A stretch of DNA of 64,000 nt from Planosporangium flavigriseum (lineage in GTDB: Bacteria; Actinomycetota; Actinomycetes; Mycobacteriales; Micromonosporaceae): contig NZ_JAATVW010000007.1 in assembly GCF_011947225.1 (NCBI RefSeq), positions 167,024-231,023 of the forward strand, in the 5' to 3' direction. This document shows positions 24,075-33,087 of this stretch, one piece after another. Made by a program: the position numbers and the translations under genes. Within the stretch, counting starts at the first letter, position 1. Each line of letters starts with the position of its first letter. The notes beneath the pieces are model-generated. The model was not told where the DNA came from. It saw only the letters and a list, made by a program, of their open reading frames with translations, and searched no databases.

Positions 24075-24452
24075 GTGAATCAAATCACGGTAGTTATCGC
24101 CAGCCGCAATCGTGCCGATGTCCTGCCGCGAACGATCGCGCGGCTCCGCGCGCTACCCGATCGGCCGCCCGTGATCCTGGTCGACAACGGCTCCTCCGAC
24201 GGCACGCCGTACCGGATCCACCGGGCGTTCCCGGAGGTGCGGGTGGCGCGCGAGCCGGCAGCGCGGGCCGCCGTCGGCCAGCTCGCCGCTCGGCTGCCCC
24301 GGGCGCTGTGGCGTCGCCGGGCGCCGCGCCCGGCAGTGGAGGCGGCGCTCGCCCGGCTGGACGACGCGCAACTGTGGCACGGGTACTTCCCGGACGGACC
24401 GGGCAGTGGGCCCCGGTCGCGGCCCGAGGTTGGCCGGCTGGCGCGCGGGTAA
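24075..24452 (+). pseudogene. GT2-family glycosyltransferase with an internal in-frame deletion
   Basis: About 125 residues from GTG 24075. The first 57 residues are a normal GT-A start: ITVVIASRNRADVLPRTIAR, VILVDNGSSDGTPYRI. The sequence then jumps to PAARAAVGQLAARLPRALWR, which looks like the C-terminal end of related actinobacterial GT2 proteins of roughly 280 residues. The DxD and catalytic base region that should lie between is absent, and the frame continues across the junction. It is most likely a non-functional remnant, though a short protein may still be made. Confidence 0.6.
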
Positions 24453-24493
24453 GGCCACCGGGACCGCGTTACTCCCCGGGATGGTGAGCGTAG

Positions 24494-24721
24494 ATGGCAG
24501 ACGAGATCGAGGCGCTGCGGCGGGCGCGTGCGGCCGCGCGCGCGTACGCGGCGGCGAGCCAGGACATGGTGGATTTCCTCGACCGTACGTCGGCGGTGCC
24601 TGACCCGCAGCAGGAGGCGGAGTACGCCGCGCTGCTGGGCATCGAGGAGTTGCAGCGCAAGCAGCGCGAGGACGCGCTGCGGGAGATCGGTCTGGTCGTG
24701 CGCAGCGTGGGGGAGGCCTGA
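24494..24721 (+). CDS. Small hypothetical helical protein
   Basis: 75 residues, almost all helix-forming (MADEIEALRRARAAARAYAA at the start, EELQRKQREDALREIGLVV near the end). No Cys, no membrane segment. GC3 and composition match real genes here. I do not recognise a family. Its upstream neighbour is the deleted glycosyltransferase, its downstream neighbour a terminator hairpin. Confidence 0.55.
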   Translation: MADEIEALRRARAAARAYAAASQDMVDFLDRTSAVPDPQQEAEYAALLGIEELQRKQREDALREIGLVVRSVGEA

Positions 24722-24748
24722 TCCCGTCCCGCCCCACCGGTTCGCGAT

Positions 24749-24804
24749 CCATGATCACGGAGGTATTTCCGCCCTCGGGCACGGAAAAGTCTCCGTGATC
24801 ATGG
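24749..24804 (+). terminator. Terminator of the small hypothetical gene
   Basis: CCATGATCACGGAG (24749-24762) pairs perfectly with CTCCGTGATCATGG (24791-24804), and TTTCCG/CGGAAA extends the stem inwards. Confidence 0.7.
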
Positions 24805-24886
24805 GTGGAGAGAGGAGCGGGAGTGGGTAAGAGGGGGTGGCAGCGTTGTGTTGATCATGGCCGTGCTGGCGCCAATCGTCGGTAAC

Positions 24887-24903
24887 TCTTGACTGATTCA
24901 AGA
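24887..24903 (+). promoter_or_regulatory. Operator-like palindrome upstream of catalase
   Basis: TCTTGA, five bases, TCAAGA (6-bp perfect arms), 133 bases before the catalase ATG. Peroxide regulators of the Fur/PerR or OxyR type use palindromes of about this size, but the sequence is not a clear match to either. Confidence 0.35.
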
Positions 24904-24956
24904 AAACGCGATGGGCTGGGGCGGACTTGCGAGTCAGCAATCCGCCCTGCCACGGT

Positions 24957-25001
24957 GCGGCCCATCCGGTGAACGCTGACCGCGTTCACCGGATGGGCCG
25001 C
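24957..25001 (+). promoter_or_regulatory. Stable hairpin in the probable catalase leader
   Basis: Perfect 20-bp arms (24957-24976 and 24982-25001) around TGACC. It ends 34 bases before the ATG, leaving the ribosome site free. It could be an attenuator, an mRNA stabiliser or simply a terminator of upstream transcription. Confidence 0.5.
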
Positions 25002-25035
25002 GTCGAATGCGGGCACGAGAGGTCAGGAGACGGGC

Positions 25036-26535
25036 ATGTCTGAAAAGCCGGTATTGACTACCCGACAGGGCCACCCGGTCCACAACAACCAGCAGCAGCG
25101 CACCGTCGGCAGTCGGGGCCCCGCCACGCTGGAGAACTACCAGTTCCTCGAGAAGATCAGCCACTTCGACCGCGAGCGCATCCCGGAGCGCGTGGTGCAC
25201 GCCCGCGGCTTCGTCGCCCACGGCGAGTTCGAGGCGTACGGGACGATCGGAACCGGTGACGATGCGGTGCCGGCCTCCACTTATACGCGCGCCAAACTCT
25301 TCCAGGAGAAGGGCAAGAAGACCCCGGTCACCATCCGGTTCTCGACCGTCATCGGCGGCCGCGACTCCTCCGAGGCCGCCCGTGACCCGCGCGGGTTCGC
25401 GGTGAAGTTCCGTACCGAGGACGGCAACTGGGACATGGTGGGCAACAACCTCCAGGTCTTCTTCATCCGCGACGCGATCAAGTTCCCGGACGTGATCCAC
25501 TCGCTCAAGCCGGACCCTGTCACGTTCCGCCAGGAGCCCAACCGGATCTTCGACTTCATGTCGAACACCCCGGAGGCGATGCACATGATCACCTGGCTGT
25601 TCTCGCCGTACGGCATCCCGAAGAACTACCGGACCATGCGTGGCTCGGGCGTCAACACGTATCGCTTCGTCAACGCGCAGGGCGAGGGCGTGCTGGTCAA
25701 GTTCCACTGGCTGACCCAGCAGGGTGAGCACAACCTGACCCAGGAGCAGGCCGACGCCATCCAGGCCACCGAGCTGGGGCACGCGTCCAAGGACCTGTAC
25801 GAGGCGATCGAGCGCGGTGACTACCCCAAGTGGGAGCTCAACGTGCAGATCATGAGCGACGACGAGCACCCGGAGCTGGACTTCGACCCGCTCGACGACA
25901 CCAAGATCTGGCCGCGCGAGCAGTTCCCGTACCTGCCGGTCGGCATGATGACGCTCAACCGGAACGTCACGAACTTCCACAACGAGAACGAGCAGGCCGC
26001 GTTCGGCACCGGCGTGCTGGTCGACGGCATCGACTTCTCCGACGACAAGATGCTGGTCGGCCGGACGTTTTCGTACTCGGACACCCAGCGCTACCGGGTC
26101 GGCCCGAACTACCTGCAGCTGCCGATCAACGCGCCGCGGCAGGACGTCGTCGTGAGCACCAACCAGGACGGCGGCCAGATGTCGTACCACGTCGACAAGC
26201 GGGGCGCCAACCCGCACATCAACTTCGAACCGTCCACCATCGCGGGTCTGCGTGAGGCCGACGAGTCCTACCGCGAGTACCGGCCGTTCGTCTCCGGTCA
26301 GATCATGCGGGCCCCGATCGAGCGGGAGAACAACTACAAGCAGGCCGGTGAGCAGTACCGGAAGTTCGACGACTGGGAGCGCGACGAGCTGATCAAGAAC
26401 TTCGTCACGCTGCTCAGTCAGTGCGAGAAGGTGATCCAGGAAAAGATGGTCTGGCACTTCTCCCAGTGCGACGAGGAGTACGGTCGCCGCGTCGCCGAGG
26501 GCCTCGGTCTGGACTACAGTGCGGTGCGCGCCTGA
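25036..26535 (+). CDS. katA: Monofunctional heme catalase
   Basis: 499 residues, the size of small-subunit catalases. Catalytic His55 lies in [15 protein letters not shown], Asn137 in [13 protein letters not shown], and the heme-ligand Tyr in [14 protein letters not shown] near residue 353. A loop ([12 protein letters not shown], about 71-82) between His55 and the barrel is longer than in the human enzyme. It disproportionates H2O2 in the cytoplasm. No Fur-family gene adjoins it. The 3' palindrome ends the transcript. Confidence 0.96.
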   Translation: MSEKPVLTTRQGHPVHNNQQQRTVGSRGPATLENYQFLEKISHFDRERIPERVVHARGFVAHGEFEAYGTIGTGDDAVPASTYTRAKLFQEKGKKTPVTIRFSTVIGGRDSSEAARDPRGFAVKFRTEDGNWDMVGNNLQVFFIRDAIKFPDVIHSLKPDPVTFRQEPNRIFDFMSNTPEAMHMITWLFSPYGIPKNYRTMRGSGVNTYRFVNAQGEGVLVKFHWLTQQGEHNLTQEQADAIQATELGHASKDLYEAIERGDYPKWELNVQIMSDDEHPELDFDPLDDTKIWPREQFPYLPVGMMTLNRNVTNFHNENEQAAFGTGVLVDGIDFSDDKMLVGRTFSYSDTQRYRVGPNYLQLPINAPRQDVVVSTNQDGGQMSYHVDKRGANPHINFEPSTIAGLREADESYREYRPFVSGQIMRAPIERENNYKQAGEQYRKFDDWERDELIKNFVTLLSQCEKVIQEKMVWHFSQCDEEYGRRVAEGLGLDYSAVRA

Positions 26536-26550
26536 TCTATAGCTAGACCC

Positions 26551-26582
26551 GGCGCCGGGTGGCGGGCCCGCCACCCGGCGCC
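26551..26582 (+). terminator. Catalase terminator
   Basis: A 32-bp perfect palindrome: GGCGCCGGGTGGCGGG followed directly by its complement, 15 bases after the catalase stop. Confidence 0.8.
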
Positions 26583-26695
26583 TCGGCCGTTCCGGGGGCC
26601 TGATGGTGTCGTGCACTACGCGCAATAACTTCTGGTCGTTCCGCTCAAGTTTGGTCGGTGAATTCCGATGGCGCAGTGTGCGGAACAGGACCACG

Positions 26696-28912
26696 GTGGT
26701 AGACGAGCACCAGGTCGAGGCATGGCTGCGCCACGTTCGCCTCGGCCTCGTGGTGTGTGGCGCCTTGTCCGCGCTCGGCGCTGTGCTGGTCGTCATCGGC
26801 GCCTACCCGGCTGAGCAGCCCTGGGTCGCGCCGATGCTCACCGTCGGTGTACTGCTTCCCGCCGCGCTCCGGCTGCCCTGGCGCCGGCTGTACCGATACC
26901 CGCTCGCCCGCCTGGCCCCGTACGTGCTGGGCCTGATGGAGTGGGCCGGGATCACCGCGCTCGCGGCCAACGACCCGCAGGGCCCCGTGTTCTACCCGGG
27001 GGCCTACACCATCGTCCTGCTCTACGCCTGCGTCGGGTACTCCGCGCGGGTGGTCGCCGGCTACGGGGCGCTGTGCGTGCTCGGGTTCGTCGGTCTGGCG
27101 ACCGCGACAGGCCTCGTCGACGACGGATCCACGATCGGCCTCGCCGGCACCCTGCTCGTGCTGGCTATCCTGTCCGTGGCGCTCGCGGCCAGCCGAGAGA
27201 CGCGCGACGCCGACTGGCGGCGCGACGACAAGCGGGCCCTCGCCCTCGTGAACCACGCCTCCGACGGCGTCGTCGTGGTCGACGCCGCCGGGCGGATCCA
27301 TTACCAGAGCCCCTCGATGACCCGGATCTTCGGGTACGCGCCGGACGAGCTGATCGGACGGTCGTCGCTCTCCCTCGTGCACCCCGACGACGTCGCCCGG
27401 ACCAGGGCGTGGTTCGCACAGGTGAGCCGGTCCGAACCGGGTACGGTCGCGCGGCTGGACGTCCGGCTGCGCGGCGGTGACGGCGGCTGGCGGCACGTCG
27501 AACTGGCCGGCGCGAACCAGTTGCACGACCGTGACCTGAGTGGCCTGGTCCTCAACGCGCACGACGTCACCGCGCGCAAGGCGCTCGAGGAGCAGCTGAG
27601 CCACCACACCTTCCACGACCCGTTGACCGGGCTGGCCAACCGGGCGCTTTTCCGCAACCGGGTGGACCACGCCATCGCCCGTGGCCAGCGCACCGGTAGT
27701 TCGATCGCGCTGTTCCTGGTCGATCTGGACAACTTCCGGCTCGTCAACGACGGCCTCGGGCCCGGTTCCGGCGACCAGCTCCTGGCTACCGTCGCCCAGC
27801 GGCTGCGGGACGAGCTGCGCCCCAGCGACACCGTCGCGCGCCTGGGCGGTGACGAGTTCGCGGTCCTCGTGGAGGACGACGTCACCGAGCTGTCCGCGGC
27901 CGGGGTCGCGCAGCGGCTCGTCGAGGCGGTCCGGCTGCCGGCCGTCATCGACGGCCAGCAGATCGTGGCGTCGGCGAGCGTCGGCGTCGCCATCCTCAAG
28001 ATCCAGGGACCGGACCGGCCGGCGCGCTCCGACGCCGACGGACTGCTTCGCGATGCGGACCTCGCGATGTACGCGGCGAAGGCCGGCGGTGGCAACCAGT
28101 ACGCGATCTTCGACCCGGCGATGCACGCCGACCTGCTCGCGGAGGCGCGCCAGCGCTCCGAGCTGGAGCGCGCGCTCGTCGAGGGGCAGTTCGTGGTGCA
28201 CTACCAGCCGATCGTGGAGCTGAGCAGCACGCGGCTGGTCGGCGTCGAGGCCCTGGTGCGGTGGAACCACCCCGAGCGGGGCCTGATCGGGCCGGGCGCG
28301 TTCATCCCGCTGGCCGAGGCGACCGGACTGGTCGTACCGCTCGGGCGGTGGGTGCTGCGCCAGTCGTGCCTGCAGCTCGCGCGGTGGCGGGCCACGTTCC
28401 CGCAAGCCGCGAACGTGTACATGAGCGTCAATCTGTCGGCGCGGCAGTTCCAGGCGCCGGGGTTGATCGACGACGTCGCCGCCGCGATTGCCGACACCGG
28501 CATTCCGGCTGCGAACCTCACCCTGGAGTTGACCGAGACCCTGCTCATGCGGGACACGGCGGCGACGGTCGAAGCCCTGGCCGCGCTCAAGACGCTGGGT
28601 GTGAAGCTGGCCGTCGACGACTTCGGCACCGGGTACTCGGCGCTGAGCTACCTCAGGCGTTTCCCGGTGGACGTACTGAAGATCGACAAGTCGTTCGTCG
28701 ACGGGATCGTGACCAACCAGGAGGACGCGGCGCTGGCCAGGACGATCGTGGAGCTCGGCCGGACGCTGAACTTGCTGACGCTCGCCGAGGGAATCGAGTC
28801 GTCCGCGCAGTCCTCGCAGCTCGAAACGTTGGGCTGCACGTACGGGCAGGGCTTCCTGTTCGCCCGCCCGACCGAGCCGTGCGAGGTCGAGGCGCTGCTG
28901 CGCCGTTCGTAA
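26696..28912 (+). CDS. Membrane PAS-GGDEF-EAL cyclic di-GMP enzyme
   Basis: About 738 residues from GTG 26696 with AGGA seven bases upstream; earlier in-frame starts lack one. Five or six membrane helices (to about 165) precede a PAS domain (about 175-300), GGDEF (about 310-470) and EAL (about 485-735). RLGGDEFAVL is intact and RPSD five residues before it is the inhibitory I-site. The EAL half keeps EALVRW, NLSARQF, ELTE, DDFGTGYS, KIDKSF and AEGIES, so both synthesis and hydrolysis of c-di-GMP look possible. It probably adjusts c-di-GMP to an unknown membrane or PAS signal. Confidence 0.93.
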   Translation: MVDEHQVEAWLRHVRLGLVVCGALSALGAVLVVIGAYPAEQPWVAPMLTVGVLLPAALRLPWRRLYRYPLARLAPYVLGLMEWAGITALAANDPQGPVFYPGAYTIVLLYACVGYSARVVAGYGALCVLGFVGLATATGLVDDGSTIGLAGTLLVLAILSVALAASRETRDADWRRDDKRALALVNHASDGVVVVDAAGRIHYQSPSMTRIFGYAPDELIGRSSLSLVHPDDVARTRAWFAQVSRSEPGTVARLDVRLRGGDGGWRHVELAGANQLHDRDLSGLVLNAHDVTARKALEEQLSHHTFHDPLTGLANRALFRNRVDHAIARGQRTGSSIALFLVDLDNFRLVNDGLGPGSGDQLLATVAQRLRDELRPSDTVARLGGDEFAVLVEDDVTELSAAGVAQRLVEAVRLPAVIDGQQIVASASVGVAILKIQGPDRPARSDADGLLRDADLAMYAAKAGGGNQYAIFDPAMHADLLAEARQRSELERALVEGQFVVHYQPIVELSSTRLVGVEALVRWNHPERGLIGPGAFIPLAEATGLVVPLGRWVLRQSCLQLARWRATFPQAANVYMSVNLSARQFQAPGLIDDVAAAIADTGIPAANLTLELTETLLMRDTAATVEALAALKTLGVKLAVDDFGTGYSALSYLRRFPVDVLKIDKSFVDGIVTNQEDAALARTIVELGRTLNLLTLAEGIESSAQSSQLETLGCTYGQGFLFARPTEPCEVEALLRRS

Positions 28913-29030
28913 CCGGTACGGGGGGTGGGTCGCGGGTGACGTGAAGCCCACATCACACGATCCGGAAAGCTGACCCGGAGTCGGACAAACTACCGTTGCG
29001 CCTAGACGGCATGACGGGAGGCGGTCGACG

Positions 29031-29621
29031 GTGGCCAGCACGCGAGAGGATGACAGCCGGCTCGTCGGCGACGCGGGGAGCCCGATAGCGGGAGAAGAGT
29101 TCCGCGCGGCGCTGCGTCACCACGGCGGGGGAGTCGCGGTGGTAACGGTGGCCGGGCCGGAGGGGCCCAGGGGTTTCACGGTCACGTCCCTGACTGCGGC
29201 GAGTCTGCGACCGCCGCTGTTGTCTTTCTACGTCAACCACGACTCGCGCAGCCTGCCGGTGCTGCGGACCGCCGACCACGTCGGCGTCCACCTTCTCGGC
29301 GCGGCGCATCGCGACCTCGGTGCGCTGTTCGCCCGCCGCGGGGCCGACCGCTTCGCGCCGCCGACGCGCTGGCGCAGCGGCCCGGGTGGGGTACCGCTGC
29401 TCGAGGACGTCACGATCCGGATGATCTGCGCGCGCCGGGAAGTGGTTCAGGTGGGGGACCACTTCCTGGTCGTCGGTGAGGTGCTCGCCACCGAGCGCAA
29501 CGGCGCCGGCGGTGATCCGTTGCTGTACGCCCACGGCGAGTTCGGTCGCTGGGTGCCGATCGGCGAGGCGCCCGGCACCGCCATGGACGACCTGGACCTT
29601 GCCGACCTGGTGGAGTGGTAA
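29031..29621 (+). CDS. Flavin reductase-like, FMN-binding protein
   Basis: 196 residues from GTG with GGGAGG upstream. The flavin-reductase fold is indicated by FRAALRHHGGGVAVVTVAG, GFTVTSLTAASLRPPLLSFY, and DHVGVHLLGAAHRDLGALF. Members reduce FMN/FAD with NAD(P)H, often for a partner monooxygenase. No such partner is next to it, and its stop is only four bases from the convergent GGDEF-EAL gene stop. Confidence 0.87.
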   Translation: MASTREDDSRLVGDAGSPIAGEEFRAALRHHGGGVAVVTVAGPEGPRGFTVTSLTAASLRPPLLSFYVNHDSRSLPVLRTADHVGVHLLGAAHRDLGALFARRGADRFAPPTRWRSGPGGVPLLEDVTIRMICARREVVQVGDHFLVVGEVLATERNGAGGDPLLYAHGEFGRWVPIGEAPGTAMDDLDLADLVEW

Positions 29622-29625
29622 GGCG

Positions 29626-31635
29626 TTAGGCCACGTCGTACACGGCCCTGGTGTCGGCGTACCAGCGGTCGAAGGCGTTGGGCGGCAGCGGGCGGGACAT
29701 GTGGTAGCCCTGCGCGACCGCGCACCCGTTCGAGGCGAGCGCGGTGAAGGTCTCGGCGTCCTCGACGCCCTCGGCGACCGTGGTGAGGCCGAGGTTGCGG
29801 GCAAGGTCGACGATGCTGCGTACGATCAACCCGTTGCTGCGCTCGGTGGTCATGGTCCCGACGAAGCTGCGGTCGATCTTCAACTCGGTGATCGGCAGGT
29901 TCTTGAGCTGGCCGAGGCTGGTGTACCCGGTGCCGAAGTCGTCGACCGCGAGCGAGACCCCGGCGGCGCGCAGCCGGGTGAGCAGCCGTAGCGCGTTCTC
30001 CGGCTCGGTGGTGATGGCGCTCTCGGTGAGTTCCAGGCACAGCAGGTGCGCCGGCACCTGATGGGTTTCGAGCATGGTGAGCACGTCGTCGGCCAGGTCG
30101 GGGTCGGCCAGGTTACGGGCGGCGAGGTTGACCGCGATCTGAAGCGGGTGGCCCATGTCGGCCCAGCGGTGGGCCTGGGAGAGCGCCAGGTCGAGGACGT
30201 AGCGGGTCAGTGGCCCGATCAGGCCGGTGTGCTCCGCGAGGGGGATGAACTTGTCCGGTGGCACCATGCCGCGCTGCGGGTGCTCCCAGCGCACCAGCGC
30301 CTCCACCCCGCACACCTCGCCGGAGGCCAGCGAGATCTTGGGCTGGTAGTGCAGGACCAGCTCGCGCTGGTCCATGGCGCGGCGCAGTTCGGTCAGCAGC
30401 GCCAGCCGGTCCGGGTCGTGGGCGTCCTCGCTCGGGTCGTAGACGGCCACCCCGCGGTTGCGCGCCTTGGCGACGTACATCGCCACCTCGGCGCGCCGCA
30501 GCAGGGTCTGCGCGTCGTCGCCGTGCTCGCCGGAGACGACGACACCCACGCTGGCTTCGACGGACAGGTCGGCGCCGGCGATCTGGATCGGTTTCTCGAT
30601 GGCCAGGCGTAGCTTCTCGACGACGCCGAGTACGGCGTCGAGGTTGGTGACGTCGGGCAGGAGGACGGCGAACTCGTCGCCGCCCAGCCGTGCGACGGTG
30701 TCGGTCTCCCGGACGGTCGCCGTGAGGCGGGGCCCGACGTGGGTGAGCAGTTCGTCGCCGCAGCGGTGGCCGAGCGTGTCGTTGATCTCCTTGAAGCGGT
30801 CGAGGTCGAGGAGCACGAGCCCGACCCGCTCACCGCGCTGTACGGCGTTGTGCAGCCGGGTAGCCAGGAGTTGCCGGTTGGCCAGGCCGGTCAGGCTGTC
30901 GTGCGACGAGTCGTGGACCGCCTGTGCCCGCTCGGCGTCGAGGTCGCGCCGGTAACGGCGCAGGATCGTCGAGAGCGCCAGCGCGATGGCGAGGCCGATC
31001 AGGAAGACCAGCGGGACGCCCCAGGTCATGGTGTCGCTGACCCGGCGCATCGCGGCGAGTTCGCGGAGCGCCGCCTTGCGGTGGCCGGCCGCTGCCTCGT
31101 CGACGGCGTGCTGCAGCCGGAACAGCGGCTCGGCCTGGCCGTACTCGATCCGTCCCGCGAGGGCGAGGTCCCCCCGGTCCACCGCGGCGAACATCTTCGC
31201 CGCGGTGGCGCGGAAGTCGTCGTGGGTCAGGAGAATGGCCTGGGCCTGGGCTCGGTCGGCGGCAGTGCCCTCCGCCTTCACCCGGTTCAGCGCCGCGATG
31301 AGCGCGCGTTCGGCGTCGGTGTGGGCGGCGCGGGTCTCGGGGGTCGCGTTGAGCCGGTAGCTGCGCTCCAGGGACTTCTCTTCGCTCGCGGCCTGAGAGG
31401 CTTCCAGGTAGTACCCGGCAAGGCGGTTGGCGGCGCTCGCGTGGCTCGCGGCCTTGGCTGTGCTCTGGGACGCCCACAGGGCGAAGCCGCTCATCGTCAG
31501 CACCACGGCGATCAGCCCGCTGACCGCGATCCGGCTCGATCTGGACGGCGGTCCGGCGGCGCGGACACGCTGCCGCGCAAGGGCGCCGACCTGGGGCGTC
31601 AGGCCGTCGGCAGTGGAGAACAAGGCTTCCCCCAA
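29626..31635 (-). CDS. Membrane GGDEF-EAL cyclic di-GMP enzyme with periplasmic-type sensor
   Basis: 669 residues if started at TTG 31635, which lacks a clear ribosome site, so the exact start is unsure. Helices at about 36-58 and 203-225 bracket a 140-residue helical extracytoplasmic sensor. GGDEF (about 240-400) has RLGGDEFAVL and an I-site RETD. EAL (about 415-660) retains EALVRW, NLAARN, ELTES, DDFGTGYT, KIDRSF and AEGVED. Both activities therefore look possible. It is convergent with the flavin reductase. Confidence 0.92.
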   Translation of the reverse strand: MGEALFSTADGLTPQVGALARQRVRAAGPPSRSSRIAVSGLIAVVLTMSGFALWASQSTAKAASHASAANRLAGYYLEASQAASEEKSLERSYRLNATPETRAAHTDAERALIAALNRVKAEGTAADRAQAQAILLTHDDFRATAAKMFAAVDRGDLALAGRIEYGQAEPLFRLQHAVDEAAAGHRKAALRELAAMRRVSDTMTWGVPLVFLIGLAIALALSTILRRYRRDLDAERAQAVHDSSHDSLTGLANRQLLATRLHNAVQRGERVGLVLLDLDRFKEINDTLGHRCGDELLTHVGPRLTATVRETDTVARLGGDEFAVLLPDVTNLDAVLGVVEKLRLAIEKPIQIAGADLSVEASVGVVVSGEHGDDAQTLLRRAEVAMYVAKARNRGVAVYDPSEDAHDPDRLALLTELRRAMDQRELVLHYQPKISLASGEVCGVEALVRWEHPQRGMVPPDKFIPLAEHTGLIGPLTRYVLDLALSQAHRWADMGHPLQIAVNLAARNLADPDLADDVLTMLETHQVPAHLLCLELTESAITTEPENALRLLTRLRAAGVSLAVDDFGTGYTSLGQLKNLPITELKIDRSFVGTMTTERSNGLIVRSIVDLARNLGLTTVAEGVEDAETFTALASNGCAVAQGYHMSRPLPPNAFDRWYADTRAVYDVA

Positions 31636-31820
31636 ACCGTGTCGACGAGCTTCCGGGTGAACTACCGGGAAATCGACCGATGTGCGCCTGAGTTGAGAGT
31701 TTCGCCACCTAGGCCAGACAATTGACGCACTGTATTAATGACAGTTACAGCACGTACATGCAGCGATGGTAATCACGGTGCAGCGCCCGATTTGTTCCGC
31801 GTTGCTCGGTTGCCGCGCTA

Positions 31821-31844
31821 ATATTTCACTTCCCGTTGAAATAT
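31821..31844 (+). promoter_or_regulatory. AT-rich inverted repeat before the FAD monooxygenase
   Basis: ATATTTCA (31821-31828) and TGAAATAT (31837-31844) form perfect 8-bp arms around CTTCCCGT. It is conspicuous in this GC-rich DNA and ends beside the ribosome site, so a repressor could bind here. Confidence 0.5.
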
Positions 31845-31854
31845 GGGAGCTGCC

Positions 31855-33087
31855 ATGGATGCTGGCGCGTTCGACAGCGACGTATGCGTGGTCGGTGGTG
31901 GTCCGGCCGGCCTGATGCTGGCACTGCTCCTGGTCCGGCGGGGGATCCGGACGACCGTCCTGGAGAAGCACGGGGACTTCCTGCGCGACTTCCGCGGCGA
32001 CACCGTCCATCCGTCGACGCTCGACGTCCTCGACGAGTTGGGCCTGGGTGACCGGGTCGCCGGCCTGCCGCACCGCAAGGTGGAGCGGCTGCAGTTCACC
32101 TTCGCCGACGGCGTCTATCCGATCGTCGACTTCTCCCGGCTCCCGGTCGCCCACCCGTACCTGATGTTCCTGCCGCAGTGGGACTTCCTCGAGATGCTCG
32201 CCGCGGAGGCCGCTCGCTGGCCGGGGTTCACCCTGCTCCGCTCGCACGAGGTCGCGGATCTGCTGTGGACGGACGACGGGGTGGTCCGCGGGGTCGTGGC
32301 GCGCGGACCGGACGGGCCGGTCGAGGTCCGCGCGCGGCTCACGGTGGCTGCCGACGGGCGTCATTCGACCGTACGGGAAAAGCTGGGCCTCGTGCCGCGG
32401 GAGTTCGGTGCGCCGATGGACGTGCTGTGGTTCCGGCTCACCCGCCGGCCCGACGACGGCGAGGGCATCAACGCGCGGATCGCCACCGGCCGGATGATGA
32501 TCGGGATCGACCGGGGCTCGTACTGGCAGATCGCGTACCTGATCCCGAAGGGCGGCTACGACGCGGTGGTGGCTGCCGGCGTCGACGCGTTCCGCGCGGC
32601 CATCGCGGAGTTGGTGCCGCACCTGGCCGACCGGGTCGGCGAGATCCGCTCGTTCGCGGACGTCAAAGTCCTGACGGTACGGGTCAACCGGCTCAAGCGC
32701 TGGCACGCGCCGGGCGTGCTGCTGATCGGGGACGCCGCGCACGCCATGTCACCGGTCGCCGGCGTGGGCATCAACCTTGCGGTGCAGGACGCGGTGGCCA
32801 CCGCCCGCCTGCTGGCCGGTCCGCTGCTCGCGAGGCGGCTGACCGAGGACGACCTGGCCCGGGTGCGCGCCCGGCGGGCCTTCCCGACCGCCGGAACGCA
32901 GTTGCTGCAGCGCGTCATCCAGCGGGTGGTGATCGGCCGGGTGCTCGGCTCCGAACGGCCGATCCCCGCGCCGTTGCCGATGAGGATCCAGCGTAGGGTA
33001 CCCGCACTGCAGAAGGCGGTGGCCCGCCTCGTCGGGGTCGGGCTGCGCCCGGAGCATGTCGGGGATGGCAAACCGTTGGAGGCGTGA
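31855..33087 (+). CDS. FAD-dependent aromatic monooxygenase (UbiH/PHBH type)
   Basis: 410 residues from ATG 31855, five bases after GGGAG; the ATG at 31843 has none. GxGxxG is VCVVGGGPAGLMLALLLVRR at the N-terminus, the DG motif is VAADGRHSTVREKLG in the middle, and the second FAD motif is LLIGDAAHAMSPVAGVGIN. These define class A flavin monooxygenases, which hydroxylate aromatic or polyketide substrates with NAD(P)H and O2. Its stop overlaps the quinone reductase start (TGATG). The substrate may be a quinone or aromatic compound. Confidence 0.92.
   Translation: MDAGAFDSDVCVVGGGPAGLMLALLLVRRGIRTTVLEKHGDFLRDFRGDTVHPSTLDVLDELGLGDRVAGLPHRKVERLQFTFADGVYPIVDFSRLPVAHPYLMFLPQWDFLEMLAAEAARWPGFTLLRSHEVADLLWTDDGVVRGVVARGPDGPVEVRARLTVAADGRHSTVREKLGLVPREFGAPMDVLWFRLTRRPDDGEGINARIATGRMMIGIDRGSYWQIAYLIPKGGYDAVVAAGVDAFRAAIAELVPHLADRVGEIRSFADVKVLTVRVNRLKRWHAPGVLLIGDAAHAMSPVAGVGINLAVQDAVATARLLAGPLLARRLTEDDLARVRARRAFPTAGTQLLQRVIQRVVIGRVLGSERPIPAPLPMRIQRRVPALQKAVARLVGVGLRPEHVGDGKPLEA

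Larger units (their letters stand above)
24722..25035. other. 314-base spacer before catalase: terminator, operator-like palindrome, leader hairpin
   Basis: The spacer holds three structured elements, listed separately, and a free TGATCATGG word at 24852. It has no reading frame with coding character. A conventional sigma-70 type -35 TTGACT (24889) has no clear -10. Confidence 0.6.

Noticed and set aside
24934..26796. A 620-codon antisense frame over catalase
   Set aside because: The plus strand encodes a full catalase with all active-site residues; the antisense frame is a compositional shadow.
26645..29041. A 798-codon open frame antisense to the first GGDEF-EAL gene
   Set aside because: It has no recognisable domain, is Arg/Gly/Val-rich as expected of the complement of a GC-rich gene, and the plus strand carries complete PAS, GGDEF and EAL motifs.
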